This document shows, one piece after another, positions 1 through 6,181 of a DNA stretch of 6,508 nucleotides. The notes below the pieces were generated by a model that was not told the origin of the DNA, did not search any database, and saw only the letters and a program-made list of their open reading frames with translations. The translations under genes were made by a program, and so were the position numbers. How positions within the stretch are numbered: position 1 is the first letter of the stretch; each line of letters starts with the position of its first letter. Origin of the DNA: Bacillota bacterium (GTDB lineage Bacteria; Bacillota; Clostridia; Lachnospirales; Cellulosilyticaceae); the NCBI GenBank assembly GCA_023415525.1, contig JAEZKI010000386.1:1-6508 (forward strand), given 5' to 3'.

Positions 1-1199
1 TCTGTCATGAGGAAGAAACACTTAAAGCTTTTAAAAACCTCAACGAAGAGCTTTGTGATAGTGCCAATCAGGCCAATAAATTTGCCAATATTTTGATGCC
101 TATTATGAATAATATGGGGAACTTGAATTATGTTGTTACAGCGATTATAGGTTCTTTATTAGCCATATTAGGTTTAGGCGGTTTTACCCTGGGAGGGCTT
201 GCTTCCTTCTTGCAATTTAATAAAAGCTTTACACAGCCTATTTCTCAGATTTCACAACAGTTTAATTCCATTATTATGGCACTTGCAGGTGCGGATCGTA
301 TCTTTAAGTTATTAGACGAAGTACCAGAAGCAGATGAAGGCTATGTGGAGTTAGTCAATATCAAAATAGGACCTAACGGTGAGTATGAAGAATGTAAAGA
401 AAGAACAGGAACTTGGGCATGGAAGCATTATCACCAGGAAGATGGCACCACTACCTATAAGAAACTAGAAGGTGATGTGGTTTTTGAACATGTTAATTTT
501 GGCTATAATGAGGAAAAGATTATCCTTCAGGATATTGAGCTTTATGCCAAACCAGGCGAAAAAATTGCATTTGTAGGTGCCACAGGTGCTGGTAAGACGA
601 CTATTACTAATTTAATTAATCGTTTTTATGCTATCCAAGAAGGTAAGATTCGCTATGACGGAATTAATATTAATAAGATTAAAAAAGATGATTTAAGAAG
701 GTCGCTAGGTATTGTCCTTCAAGATACTCACTTATTTACAGGAACAGTAATGGATAATATTCGCTATGGTAAGTTAGATGCAACCGATGAAGAAGTAAGG
801 GCAGCAGCAAAATTAGCTAATGCAGATTATTTTATTAGGCATTTACCAGAAGGTTATGATACCCTGTTAACAGGAGATGGAGCCAACCTTTCACAAGGGC
901 AGAGACAGCTTCTAGCCATTGCAAGGGCAGCTATTGCTAATCCACCTGTACTTATTCTGGATGAAGCTACCTCTAGTATTGATACGCGAACAGAAAAAAT
1001 TGTGCAAGAGGGTATGGACCGCTTGATGGAAGGCAGAACGGTATTTGTTATTGCCCATCGTTTATCCACCATTAAGAATGCCAATGTCATTATGGTATTG
1101 GATCAAGGAAGAATTATTGAACGAGGCAATCATGAAGATTTAATTAAGAAAAAAGGAACTTACTATCAGCTTTACACCGGTGCCTTAGAACAAGATTAA
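1..1199 (+). CDS. ABC exporter half-transporter, permease plus ATP-binding domain (5' truncated)
   Basis: The frame is open from the left window edge (first full codon at 3), so this is the C-terminal ~398 residues of a type I ABC exporter subunit of usually about 580-620 residues. Visible parts are the last membrane helices (hydrophobic stretch coded by about 123-220), a coupling region, and a complete nucleotide-binding domain. That domain has Walker A GATGAGKT at 576-599, a Q-loop glutamine at 720-722, signature LSQGQ at 888-902, Walker B VLILDE at 948-965 and the H-loop histidine at 1056-1058, so ATPase activity should be intact. Between the membrane part and the ATPase domain lies a polar insert of about 45 residues (around 342-475) containing WAWKH and DGTTTY. 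This insert occurs, to my knowledge, in one partner of clostridial heterodimeric exporters, so a partner subunit gene probably lies just upstream. The substrate (drug, lipid or peptide) cannot be told. The internal ATG at 93 is not the true start. Confidence 0.95.
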   Translation, partial: CHEEETLKAFKNLNEELCDSANQANKFANILMPIMNNMGNLNYVVTAIIGSLLAILGLGGFTLGGLASFLQFNKSFTQPISQISQQFNSIIMALAGADRIFKLLDEVPEADEGYVELVNIKIGPNGEYEECKERTGTWAWKHYHQEDGTTTYKKLEGDVVFEHVNFGYNEEKIILQDIELYAKPGEKIAFVGATGAGKTTITNLINRFYAIQEGKIRYDGININKIKKDDLRRSLGIVLQDTHLFTGTVMDNIRYGKLDATDEEVRAAAKLANADYFIRHLPEGYDTLLTGDGANLSQGQRQLLAIARAAIANPPVLILDEATSSIDTRTEKIVQEGMDRLMEGRTVFVIAHRLSTIKNANVIMVLDQGRIIERGNHEDLIKKKGTYYQLYTGALEQD

Positions 1200-1200
1200 G

Positions 1201-1285
1201 AGAGGGGGTCTCTCACTAATTTAAGTATGTGCCTTACTAAGTTTACTTAGTGAGAGACATACCATTTTAGTGAGGGCCCCTTTTT
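1201..1285 (+). terminator. Branched rho-independent terminator after the ABC exporter
   Basis: Immediately after the exporter stop codon, 1201-1219 pairs with 1267-1285: ten pairs with one G-U (1210-1219 with 1267-1276), one mismatch, then GGG/CCC and A/G-T pairs running into a TTTTT tract at 1281-1285. Inside it sits a second perfect 9-pair hairpin, 1233-1241 with 1246-1254, loop TTTA. A competing pairing also exists: 1208-1219 is perfectly complementary to 1247-1258 (12 pairs). Termination on the plus strand is the likely role. Read on the minus strand the stem lacks a T tract, so it is a poor terminator for the convergent gltS. Confidence 0.75.
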
Positions 1286-1341
1286 AGATTGTGGTTTATA
1301 GAAATAAAGAGGAGGAGGGAGTAGGATTAGTCGCTTAAAAT

Positions 1342-2544
1342 TTAATCAAGAAGATTTATAAAGAGGGTAATGATGGCAGAGTTAACAAAGTCAATAAATA
1401 GGCAACCTACAATGGGGACAACAAAGTAGGGAGTAGGAACAAAGCCGTAACGATTCGTCAGCTCATCCATATTGGCAATAGCATTGGGGGTTGCCCCCAT
1501 TCCAAAGCCACAGATAGCAGAAGAAAAGACAGCAGCTTCATAGTTTTTGCCCATAACTCTATAAGTAACAAAATAAGCAAATAAGCCAACTAAAAGGACT
1601 TGGGCGACAAGTAAGATAATCAGTGGTAGAGCTAGGTCAAACAGTTGCCAAAGCTTAAGTCCCATGAGTGCCATAGTTAGGAAGAAAGAGAGGCTAAGGC
1701 CTCCTAAGGTTTCAATTTCTTTTTCTACTAGTTCGTGACCTCTAAAATCATAGAGATTTCGGATAATAGCCGCAACTAACATGGCACCAATATAGGAAGG
1801 AAAGGTTAACCCTGATAATTGAATGAAGTCAGAAACAATAGAGCCTAACCCCATGGCAATGAATAAAAAACAGGCACCATTCATGAGCTTCTTAAAGGAT
1901 AAGATATTGTGGTTTTCTTCATTATAATCGCCTACTTCCGTAGGAGGAGACACTGAGTTTTCGTCATGAACTGTTTTAAGATGATGATGTAAGATGAGAC
2001 TTCGGGCCACGAGACCACCAATAATACTTCCCATAATAAGGCCAAAGGTAGCAGAAGCAACGGAGACGGTTGTGGCACTCGCTATGCCCATCTCCTCTAA
2101 CATTGGGCCAAAAGAACCAGCTGTTCCATGACCACCTACCATGGGGATAGAAGCAGTACAGAGTCCAAGCAAAGGTGATAAACGGAAGATGGAGGCAAGA
2201 AGTGTTCCTAATATGTTTTGCAAAATAACGAGAAGCACAGAAAGTCCAAGGAAAATAGCAACCCTAAGGCCTCCTTGCTTTAGTATTTTGATACTAGCTG
2301 TAAAACCAATACTGGTAAAAAAGGCTGTCATAAAAATATTTTGTAAGGTTGTATCTAAGTGAATTACTGCTATATTGGTCTGATGAAATAAAAGGATGAC
2401 TAAAGCAAAGACAAGCCCTCCAGTAACGGATGGGGGGATGCAGTACTTGGATAATATAGAAAATTTATTTCTTAAGTATTTGCCCAAATAAAATATGAGG
2501 GATACAAGAGCCATAGTCTCGTAGACATTTAAATTCAATAACAT
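1342..2544 (-). CDS. gltS: Sodium:glutamate symporter GltS
   Basis: The 400-residue integral membrane protein matches the length (about 401) and sequence of the GltS family (ESS family), which imports glutamate with sodium across the cytoplasmic membrane. The two repeat halves each carry their signature: GGHGT at residues 137-141 in the first half, and CGFGMGATPNAIANM at 345-359 in the second. The stretch MALMGLKLW (291-299) and MGKNY (331-335) agree with E. coli GltS as I remember it. The protein is almost entirely hydrophobic, apart from a polar, histidine- and acid-rich central loop at about 185-214 that joins the halves. The ATG at 2542-2544 is supported by an AGAGGA ribosome binding site at 2554-2559, nine bases away. 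It stands alone, convergent with the ABC exporter and divergent from the TetR gene. No strong minus-strand terminator is visible after it. Its own promoter is not clear. Confidence 0.96.
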   Translation of the reverse strand: MLLNLNVYETMALVSLIFYLGKYLRNKFSILSKYCIPPSVTGGLVFALVILLFHQTNIAVIHLDTTLQNIFMTAFFTSIGFTASIKILKQGGLRVAIFLGLSVLLVILQNILGTLLASIFRLSPLLGLCTASIPMVGGHGTAGSFGPMLEEMGIASATTVSVASATFGLIMGSIIGGLVARSLILHHHLKTVHDENSVSPPTEVGDYNEENHNILSFKKLMNGACFLFIAMGLGSIVSDFIQLSGLTFPSYIGAMLVAAIIRNLYDFRGHELVEKEIETLGGLSLSFFLTMALMGLKLWQLFDLALPLIILLVAQVLLVGLFAYFVTYRVMGKNYEAAVFSSAICGFGMGATPNAIANMDELTNRYGFVPTPYFVVPIVGCLFIDFVNSAIITLFINLLD

Positions 2545-2583
2545 AGAATGAAGTCCTCTCTGTAATAATAGATGTTTACCTAG

Positions 2584-2612
2584 TCTATAGCATATCCCAT
2601 AAAAAATAAAAA
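2584..2612 (-). promoter_or_regulatory. Possible gltS promoter (weak)
   Basis: On the minus strand, TATAGA (2584-2589) is preceded by TGC, giving an extended -10 element. A 17-base spacer separates it from TTTTTA (2607-2612), which fits the -35 consensus poorly (3 of 6). It is the best candidate I see upstream of gltS, about 40 bases before its start codon. This is inference from consensus matching only, in a very AT-rich stretch where chance matches are frequent. Confidence 0.25.
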
Positions 2613-2643
2613 TATAGGAAATAACAAAATTTAATATTTAGAA

Positions 2644-2672
2644 TTTACAACTAAAAATTAGTATGATAGTAT
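2644..2672 (+). promoter_or_regulatory. Likely promoter of the tetR-oxidoreductase-YkuD operon
   Basis: TTTACA (2644-2649, 5 of 6 to the -35 consensus) is followed after exactly 17 bases by TAGTAT (2667-2672, 4 of 6). TGA directly before it (2664-2666) gives an extended -10. Transcription would begin near 2679, about 40 bases before the TetR start codon. It is the only well-spaced plus-strand pair I found in the 176-base divergent region 2545-2720, which otherwise holds AT-rich sequence without any gene. Confidence 0.5.
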
Positions 2673-2677
2673 TATAT

Positions 2678-2696
2678 TGAATATTAGTTCAGTGAA
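2678..2696 (+). promoter_or_regulatory. Candidate TetR operator (alternating TGAA/TTCA half-sites)
   Basis: Three half-sites alternate in orientation: TGAA (2678-2681), TTCA (2688-2691) and TGAA (2693-2696). TTCA-G-TGAA forms an odd palindrome, and TGAA-6-TTCA forms an inverted repeat. The cluster sits right at the predicted transcription start and 24 bases before the TetR start codon, where an autorepressor of this family would usually bind. The repeats are short, so this is a positional inference. Confidence 0.3.
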
Positions 2697-2720
2697 TTTA
2701 TTTTCAGTAAGAGGTGCACT

Positions 2721-3299
2721 ATGACACGAGAAGAGCAAAAACAGAAACGACGTCAGGAAATCCTTTATGTCGGTTTAAGTTTATTTATAAAAAAGGGTTA
2801 TGCAGCCACCAAAATAGCAAATATTGCTGAGGAGGCCAATATGAGTATGGGACTTTTATTCCATTACTTTAACTCCAAGGAGGCGCTATTAGAAGAATTG
2901 GTTCAACTGGGATTAGAAGGAACAAGATTACCCTTACAAGGAATTATAAAAGAGCCTTTAGAATTCTTTAAAAGCTTTACGGAAGATCTATTTAAGTCTA
3001 TGCAACAGGAACCTTATGTGGCTCAGATGTTTACACTCATGGGGCAAGTGCAAAGAAATGAAGGAATTCCAGAAAACATTCGGCAACTGGCTTTGGAGGT
3101 TAATACAATAGAGTCTTGTGTAGTCATAATAGAAGAAGGACAAAAAAAAGGAAGCATTCGCCAGGGCAATGCTTTAGCCCTATCTAATACCTACTGGTGT
3201 ACTATTCAAGGTATTGCCGAGCAGTATGTTTTAAGACCAGATATTCCTTTGCCGGAGGTTGAATGGATTATTGATTTAATAAGCGAAAAGGGGAGATAG
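2721..3299 (+). CDS. TetR/AcrR-family transcriptional regulator
   Basis: The 192-residue protein has the usual length and layout of TetR regulators. There is a basic N-terminus, then a helix-turn-helix at about residues 29-50 ending in the family's typical LLFHYFNSKEALLEEL run (45-60). The remaining, all-helical ligand-binding domain is poorly conserved, so the inducer cannot be read. Such proteins are mostly dimeric repressors released from DNA by a small ligand. The start at ATG 2721 has an AGAGGTG ribosome binding site at 2710-2716 and the N-terminal sequence expected for the family. It is divergent from gltS and is the first gene of an apparent operon; its stop is one base before the next start codon, so translational coupling with the flavoprotein is likely. 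The most probable job is to repress its own operon, perhaps in response to the substrate or product of the flavoprotein (inference). Control of gltS from the shared region is possible but unsupported. Confidence 0.93.
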   Translation: MTREEQKQKRRQEILYVGLSLFIKKGYAATKIANIAEEANMSMGLLFHYFNSKEALLEELVQLGLEGTRLPLQGIIKEPLEFFKSFTEDLFKSMQQEPYVAQMFTLMGQVQRNEGIPENIRQLALEVNTIESCVVIIEEGQKKGSIRQGNALALSNTYWCTIQGIAEQYVLRPDIPLPEVEWIIDLISEKGR

Positions 3300-3300
3300 T

Positions 3301-4794
3301 ATGAAGAAGGTTGGGATTATTGGTGGTGGTGTAGCAGGACTAAGTACAGGAATTTATGCTTTGCAAGCAGGCTTTGAAGCCACAATCTATGAAAAGAATG
3401 ATAAGGTAGGAGGGGAATGTATAACCTGGGAACGTAAGGGGTTTCATATTGATAATTGCATTCATTGGTTAACAGGGACAAAAGAGGAAACAAAGCTTTA
3501 TAAAATATGGGAAAATCTTGGTGTATTAGGAAAAGGCATTTCTGTTAGACAACCTAACTTGTTTTATGCCGTAGAATATAACGGGCAAAAGGGTGTTCTT
3601 TGGAAGGATTTAGAAAAGACGGAGAAGGAATTAGTAGCCGTAGCACCAGAGGATGAGGGAGAAATAAGAAAGCTTATGGCTCATGTAAAGCTAGTAGAGA
3701 CCATGGAAATGCCTACTGACAAGCCTATGGAGAAAATGAACCCTATTGAAATATTTAAGCTAGGACTGTCTATGAAGGATATGGCACAAGTAATGAAAGA
3801 ATATGGAAAGATAACCATTGGCCAATTAGCGGAAAGGTTCAAGCATCCCTTGCTTCAAGCACTTATAAGAGATTATATGCCTGAAGACTTTTTAGCTTAT
3901 GCATTTATTGTCTCCTATGCTACTTTTACTTCAGGGAATGGAGGTGTTCCAGAAGGTGGTTCTTATAAAATGATAGAACGTATGAGAACACGTTTTGAAA
4001 GTCTTGGAGGAAAGATTTATACCAAGAGCCCTGTTACTAAAATAGAAATAACTCAGAATAAAAAGGCAAGAGGCTTTATGCTTCAAGATGGAAAGGCTGT
4101 AGAGGTAGATTATATAGTATGTAGTTGTGACACAAGCTATACCTTTGGGCATCTACTTGATCAGTCTTATATGGAAAAGAAATTAAGAAAGGCTTATGGA
4201 GACCGAAAGAGTTATCCAGTAAATAGTGCTTTCCAAGTGGCTTTAGGAGTTGAGGGGGAATTTGAAGAGGTAGAGGAAGGACTTGTGTTTTCATGTATCC
4301 CCCTACAGATTGGTAAGCAGAAGATCGATAGAATGGGTATTAAGAACTATAGGAATTACGGAGCTTATATTGCCCCTAAAGGAAAGACAGTCTTACAAAG
4401 CCATTTCCTACAATGCGAAGAGGACTATGAGTATTGGGAAGAACTTTATAAGGACAGGACAAATTATCAAGCCAAAAAGGAAGGACTAGGGGCAGAGGTT
4501 CTTAAAAGAATAGAAATGAGATTTCCAGCTTATAAAGGAAGACTAGAAGTCATAGATATTTGGACACCTATAACTTATAGACGCTACTGTAATGCTTATA
4601 AGGGAGCTTATATGAGTTTTATTACGACTTCAAATAGCAAGCAGAATAGTTATAAAATGTGTATTAAAGGATTGGATAATGTCATCCTAGCCAGTCAATG
4701 GCTTTTAAGTCCAGGGGGGTTACCAACAGCAGCTGTTATGGGAAAGTTTGCTCTATGGTTAATTGAAGAAAAAGAGAGAAAGATAAATAAATAA
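3301..4794 (+). CDS. FAD-dependent oxidoreductase, phytoene desaturase (CrtI)-like
   Basis: The 497-residue protein has the CrtI/phytoene-desaturase family architecture and length. An N-terminal Rossmann FAD-binding motif GxGxxG lies at residues 8-13, followed by the acidic end of beta-2 (E31) and the GG pair at 37-38. A central PEGGS motif lies at 217-221, just before the segment that helps enclose FAD. The C-terminal FAD signature PGGLPTAAVMGKFA spans residues 471-484. No signal peptide or clear membrane helix is seen, so it is probably cytosolic or membrane-peripheral. Family members desaturate, isomerise or saturate polyenes and other lipophilic substrates; many clostridial members next to TetR genes have no known substrate. 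No carotenoid or isoprenoid synthesis gene is in this window, so a carotenoid role should not be assumed. The ATG at 3301 follows the TetR stop by one base, with AGGGGAG at 3289-3295 as ribosome binding site lying inside the TetR gene. No terminator separates it from the downstream YkuD gene. Confidence 0.88.
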   Translation: MKKVGIIGGGVAGLSTGIYALQAGFEATIYEKNDKVGGECITWERKGFHIDNCIHWLTGTKEETKLYKIWENLGVLGKGISVRQPNLFYAVEYNGQKGVLWKDLEKTEKELVAVAPEDEGEIRKLMAHVKLVETMEMPTDKPMEKMNPIEIFKLGLSMKDMAQVMKEYGKITIGQLAERFKHPLLQALIRDYMPEDFLAYAFIVSYATFTSGNGGVPEGGSYKMIERMRTRFESLGGKIYTKSPVTKIEITQNKKARGFMLQDGKAVEVDYIVCSCDTSYTFGHLLDQSYMEKKLRKAYGDRKSYPVNSAFQVALGVEGEFEEVEEGLVFSCIPLQIGKQKIDRMGIKNYRNYGAYIAPKGKTVLQSHFLQCEEDYEYWEELYKDRTNYQAKKEGLGAEVLKRIEMRFPAYKGRLEVIDIWTPITYRRYCNAYKGAYMSFITTSNSKQNSYKMCIKGLDNVILASQWLLSPGGLPTAAVMGKFALWLIEEKERKINK

Positions 4795-4823
4795 ACCTAA
4801 AAAAAGAAATACTAGGGAGAAAT

Positions 4824-4849
4824 AGGAGAAAGAAAGTGACTGCTTAGTG
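4824..4849 (+). promoter_or_regulatory. Unusual translation start: three-codon mini-ORF overlapping the YkuD gene start
   Basis: The only good ribosome binding site, AGGAGA at 4824-4829, is 17 bases from the GTG start of the YkuD gene (4847), which is too far. It lies six bases from another GTG at 4836, which opens the mini-ORF GTG ACT GCT TAG in a different frame. The mini-ORF's stop (4845-4847) overlaps the GTG at 4847 by one base (TAGTG), an arrangement that can allow termination-reinitiation. No other start codon lies between the in-frame upstream stop at 4823-4825 and 4847. The alternative is a one-base deletion in the sequence: one extra base would fuse the two starts. Confidence 0.4.
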
Positions 4850-5581
4850 AAAGGGAATCGATCCTATAAGAAACCTCTAATAATTTTATTGATTTTGGGT
4901 ATAATCATGAGCTCCTATGGAAGTAGTATAAGAGCTGAAGAACAGGTACAAGGCTATGAAGAGGTTTTCAAAACCTATAGGGTACAGGGCGTAATAAAAG
5001 AGCCAATTCATACGCTTAATGAAGGGCAAAAGATAGAGATTCTATCTAATGATGGGCAGGGTTATTATTTGGTAAAAGACCAAAAAAATAAAGAGTGGTA
5101 TATACCATGGACGTATGTTGAATTAGTGGAAAGTCAGGAAAAACCACCAGTTGAAGCTACCATAGATGAAATAGAAGGTTATGTAGAAAAGAAAAAATTA
5201 AAAAGTGATACCCCTTATTTGCTATGGACAGATTTAAAGAGACAAAAGACATATGTCCTGCGCTGGGATGGCAACGATTGGCGAGTATGCAAGACTTTAG
5301 TCTGTGGAACAGGAAGACATACCCACCCTACACCCAAGGGACACTTTAAAATAACGAATAAATTTGCCTATATCGAAATAGACGATTACCTGTATAAATA
5401 TGCCAGTGCTTTTCATAAACGCTATATGTATCACTCTATTCGTTTAGATGATGAAGGAAGAGAACTAGAAGACATTTGCTTAGGACAACCTGTTTCCTTT
5501 GGTGGCATCTATTTATCCACACTAGATAGTGAGTGGGTTTATCAACATATACCGATTGGAACAACGGTTTGGATTAATTAA
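4847..5581 (+). CDS. Secreted SH3-like/YkuD-fold protein with degenerate L,D-transpeptidase active site
   Basis: The 244-residue protein starts with a signal peptide (basic residues 2-9, hydrophobic 10-22, likely cleavage after A30 in SIRA/EEQ). Then comes an SH3-like wall-binding region (about 41-95), and a YkuD (L,D-transpeptidase) domain from about 121 to the end. Family landmarks are present: PTPKGHFKI (161-169), the conserved histidine H196, LGQPVS (212-217) and the closing EWVYQHIPIGTTVWI. The active-site motif, however, normally S-H-G-C-x-R, reads S217-F-G-G-I-Y222: the catalytic cysteine is Gly220, the histidine is Phe218 and the arginine is Tyr222. Cross-linking of peptidoglycan by the usual cysteine chemistry is therefore not expected; a binding or scaffold role in the wall is more likely (inference). 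The frame is intact with no internal stops. The GTG start is chosen because the next in-frame ATG (residue 21) would cut the signal peptide. The gene follows the flavoprotein after 52 bases without a terminator, so it is probably in that operon. Confidence 0.88.
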   Translation: MKGNRSYKKPLIILLILGIIMSSYGSSIRAEEQVQGYEEVFKTYRVQGVIKEPIHTLNEGQKIEILSNDGQGYYLVKDQKNKEWYIPWTYVELVESQEKPPVEATIDEIEGYVEKKKLKSDTPYLLWTDLKRQKTYVLRWDGNDWRVCKTLVCGTGRHTHPTPKGHFKITNKFAYIEIDDYLYKYASAFHKRYMYHSIRLDDEGRELEDICLGQPVSFGGIYLSTLDSEWVYQHIPIGTTVWIN

Positions 5582-5652
5582 ATTGATAAATTTATCTTTT
5601 CACACGGCACCCACCTATAGGATAAAATAAGGTATTATCAAAGACTAGCTGA

Positions 5653-5686
5653 GAAAGAGGGGGACCTCTCCTACTGCCCTTTTTTC
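5653..5686 (+). terminator. Probable terminator of the tetR operon
   Basis: 5653-5662 (GAAAGAGGGG) can pair along its length with 5677-5686 (CCCTTTTTTC), including two G-U pairs, with a 14-base loop. A nested alternative hairpin, 5656-5660 with 5665-5669, has a GGGA tetraloop. The T run at 5680-5685 follows the CCC. The position, about 70 bases after the YkuD-protein stop and just before the next promoter, fits a terminator, though most of the T run is taken up by the longer stem. Confidence 0.45.
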
Positions 5687-5700
5687 CTATACACTATAAT

Positions 5701-5729
5701 TTGTCAAGGACAAGGGAATATGCTAATAT
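5701..5729 (+). promoter_or_regulatory. Promoter of yjdM
   Basis: TTGTCA (5701-5706, 5 of 6 to the -35 consensus) is followed after exactly 17 bases by TAATAT (5724-5729, 4 of 6), with TGC directly in front (5721-5723) making an extended -10. Transcription would start near 5737, about 40 bases before the yjdM start codon. Together with the upstream terminator-like hairpin, this makes yjdM a separate transcription unit. Confidence 0.6.
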
Positions 5730-5777
5730 AGGGTGACATAACTAGAATGAATGCTAAGAAATGGAGAAAATAACAAC

Positions 5778-6116
5778 ATGCAAGATTTACCTAATTGTCC
5801 AAAATGTAATTCACCCTATACTTATGAGGATGGAAGTTTATTGGTTTGCCCAGAGTGTGCCTATGAATGGTCAGCAGAAAATAGGGATGAATTGCAAGAA
5901 GAAAAAGTAGTTAGAGATGCCAATGGAAACATATTACGGGATGGTGATAACGTTACTGTCATTAAAGATCTGAAAGTAAAAGGGAGTTCTTTGGTTATAA
6001 AAATAGGAACCAAAGTGAAAAATATACGTTTAGTAGATGGAGACCATGATATTGATTGTAAAATTGATGGAATAGGGGCTATGAAATTAAAGTCAGAATT
6101 TGTAAAAAAAGTGTAA
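5778..6116 (+). CDS. yjdM: Zinc-ribbon PhnA-domain protein YjdM
   Basis: From the ATG at 5778 the product is 112 residues, the usual size of YjdM (once called PhnA; about 111 residues in E. coli). An N-terminal zinc ribbon is formed by C7-x2-C10 and C24-x2-C27, in CPKC and CPEC motifs. It is followed by the compact PhnA domain, with VKDANG-like (VRDANGN), [13 protein letters not shown] and [24 protein letters not shown] stretches that are very conserved in this family. It is a small soluble cytosolic protein. The old name suggested alkylphosphonate use, but that link rests on gene position in E. coli and no phosphonate genes are near here; the molecular role is poorly known. The ATG at 5751 is in frame but lacks a ribosome binding site and would add nine residues foreign to the family. 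GGAG at 5763-5766 serves the 5778 start. It is transcribed alone, with its own promoter and terminator. Confidence 0.95.
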   Translation: MQDLPNCPKCNSPYTYEDGSLLVCPECAYEWSAENRDELQEEKVVRDANGNILRDGDNVTVIKDLKVKGSSLVIKIGTKVKNIRLVDGDHDIDCKIDGIGAMKLKSEFVKKV

Positions 6117-6145
6117 AAAGGGTAGGGATAACCTACTCTTTTTTT
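6115..6145 (+). terminator. Rho-independent terminator of yjdM
   Basis: GGGTAGG (6120-6126) pairs with CCTACTC (6132-6138) with one G-U, around the five-base loop GATAA. The stem is extended by AAAAA/TTTTT (6115-6119 with 6139-6143) and is followed by the rest of the T run to 6145. It begins within the yjdM stop codon. The A tract on the left side means it could also work on the minus strand, although no minus-strand gene approaches it here. Confidence 0.9.
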
Positions 6146-6181
6146 CGTAAAATTAGGTTGAAAAATGTAGGAATAAAAATA

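Noticed and set aside
854..1090. Minus-strand open frame inside the ABC exporter gene
   Set aside because: It lies opposite the conserved signature, Walker B and H-loop region of the exporter and has no ribosome binding site or recognisable protein features.
2141..2362. Plus-strand open frame opposite gltS
   Set aside because: Entirely antisense to a conserved part of gltS; the translation looks like a random basic sequence and there is no separate promoter.
2671..2676. Minus-strand TATAAT as gltS -10 box
   Set aside because: Positions 16-18 bases further out give only AATTCA, AAATTC or TAAATT, which are poor -35 boxes, and the leader would be about 120 bases.
3931..4489. Short open frames in other frames within the flavoprotein gene (3931-4152 minus, 4076-4294 minus, 4283-4489 plus)
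   Set aside because: All overlap the intact CrtI-like gene, overlap one another, and show no family motif or start signal.
3301..4794. Carotenoid biosynthesis cluster
   Set aside because: Only a CrtI-like flavoprotein is present; no phytoene synthase, prenyltransferase or glycosyltransferase is nearby, and the family is broad.
5585..5596. Perfect palindrome GATAAATTTATC just after the YkuD-protein gene
   Set aside because: All A/T apart from its ends and without a loop, it makes a very weak hairpin; it is expected by chance in AT-rich DNA and is not a convincing terminator or operator.
5695..5700. Perfect TATAAT
   Set aside because: No acceptable -35 box 16-18 bases upstream, which falls in the terminator-like hairpin; the pair at 5701-5729 is better.
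5751..5777. Upstream ATG (5751) as the start of yjdM
   Set aside because: No ribosome binding site precedes it and the nine added residues do not fit the family; the ATG at 5778 has GGAG upstream and gives the usual N-terminus.
5582..5777. Riboswitch or small RNA in the 196-base gap before yjdM
   Set aside because: The terminator-like hairpin and the promoter account for the visible structure; no known riboswitch core was recognised.
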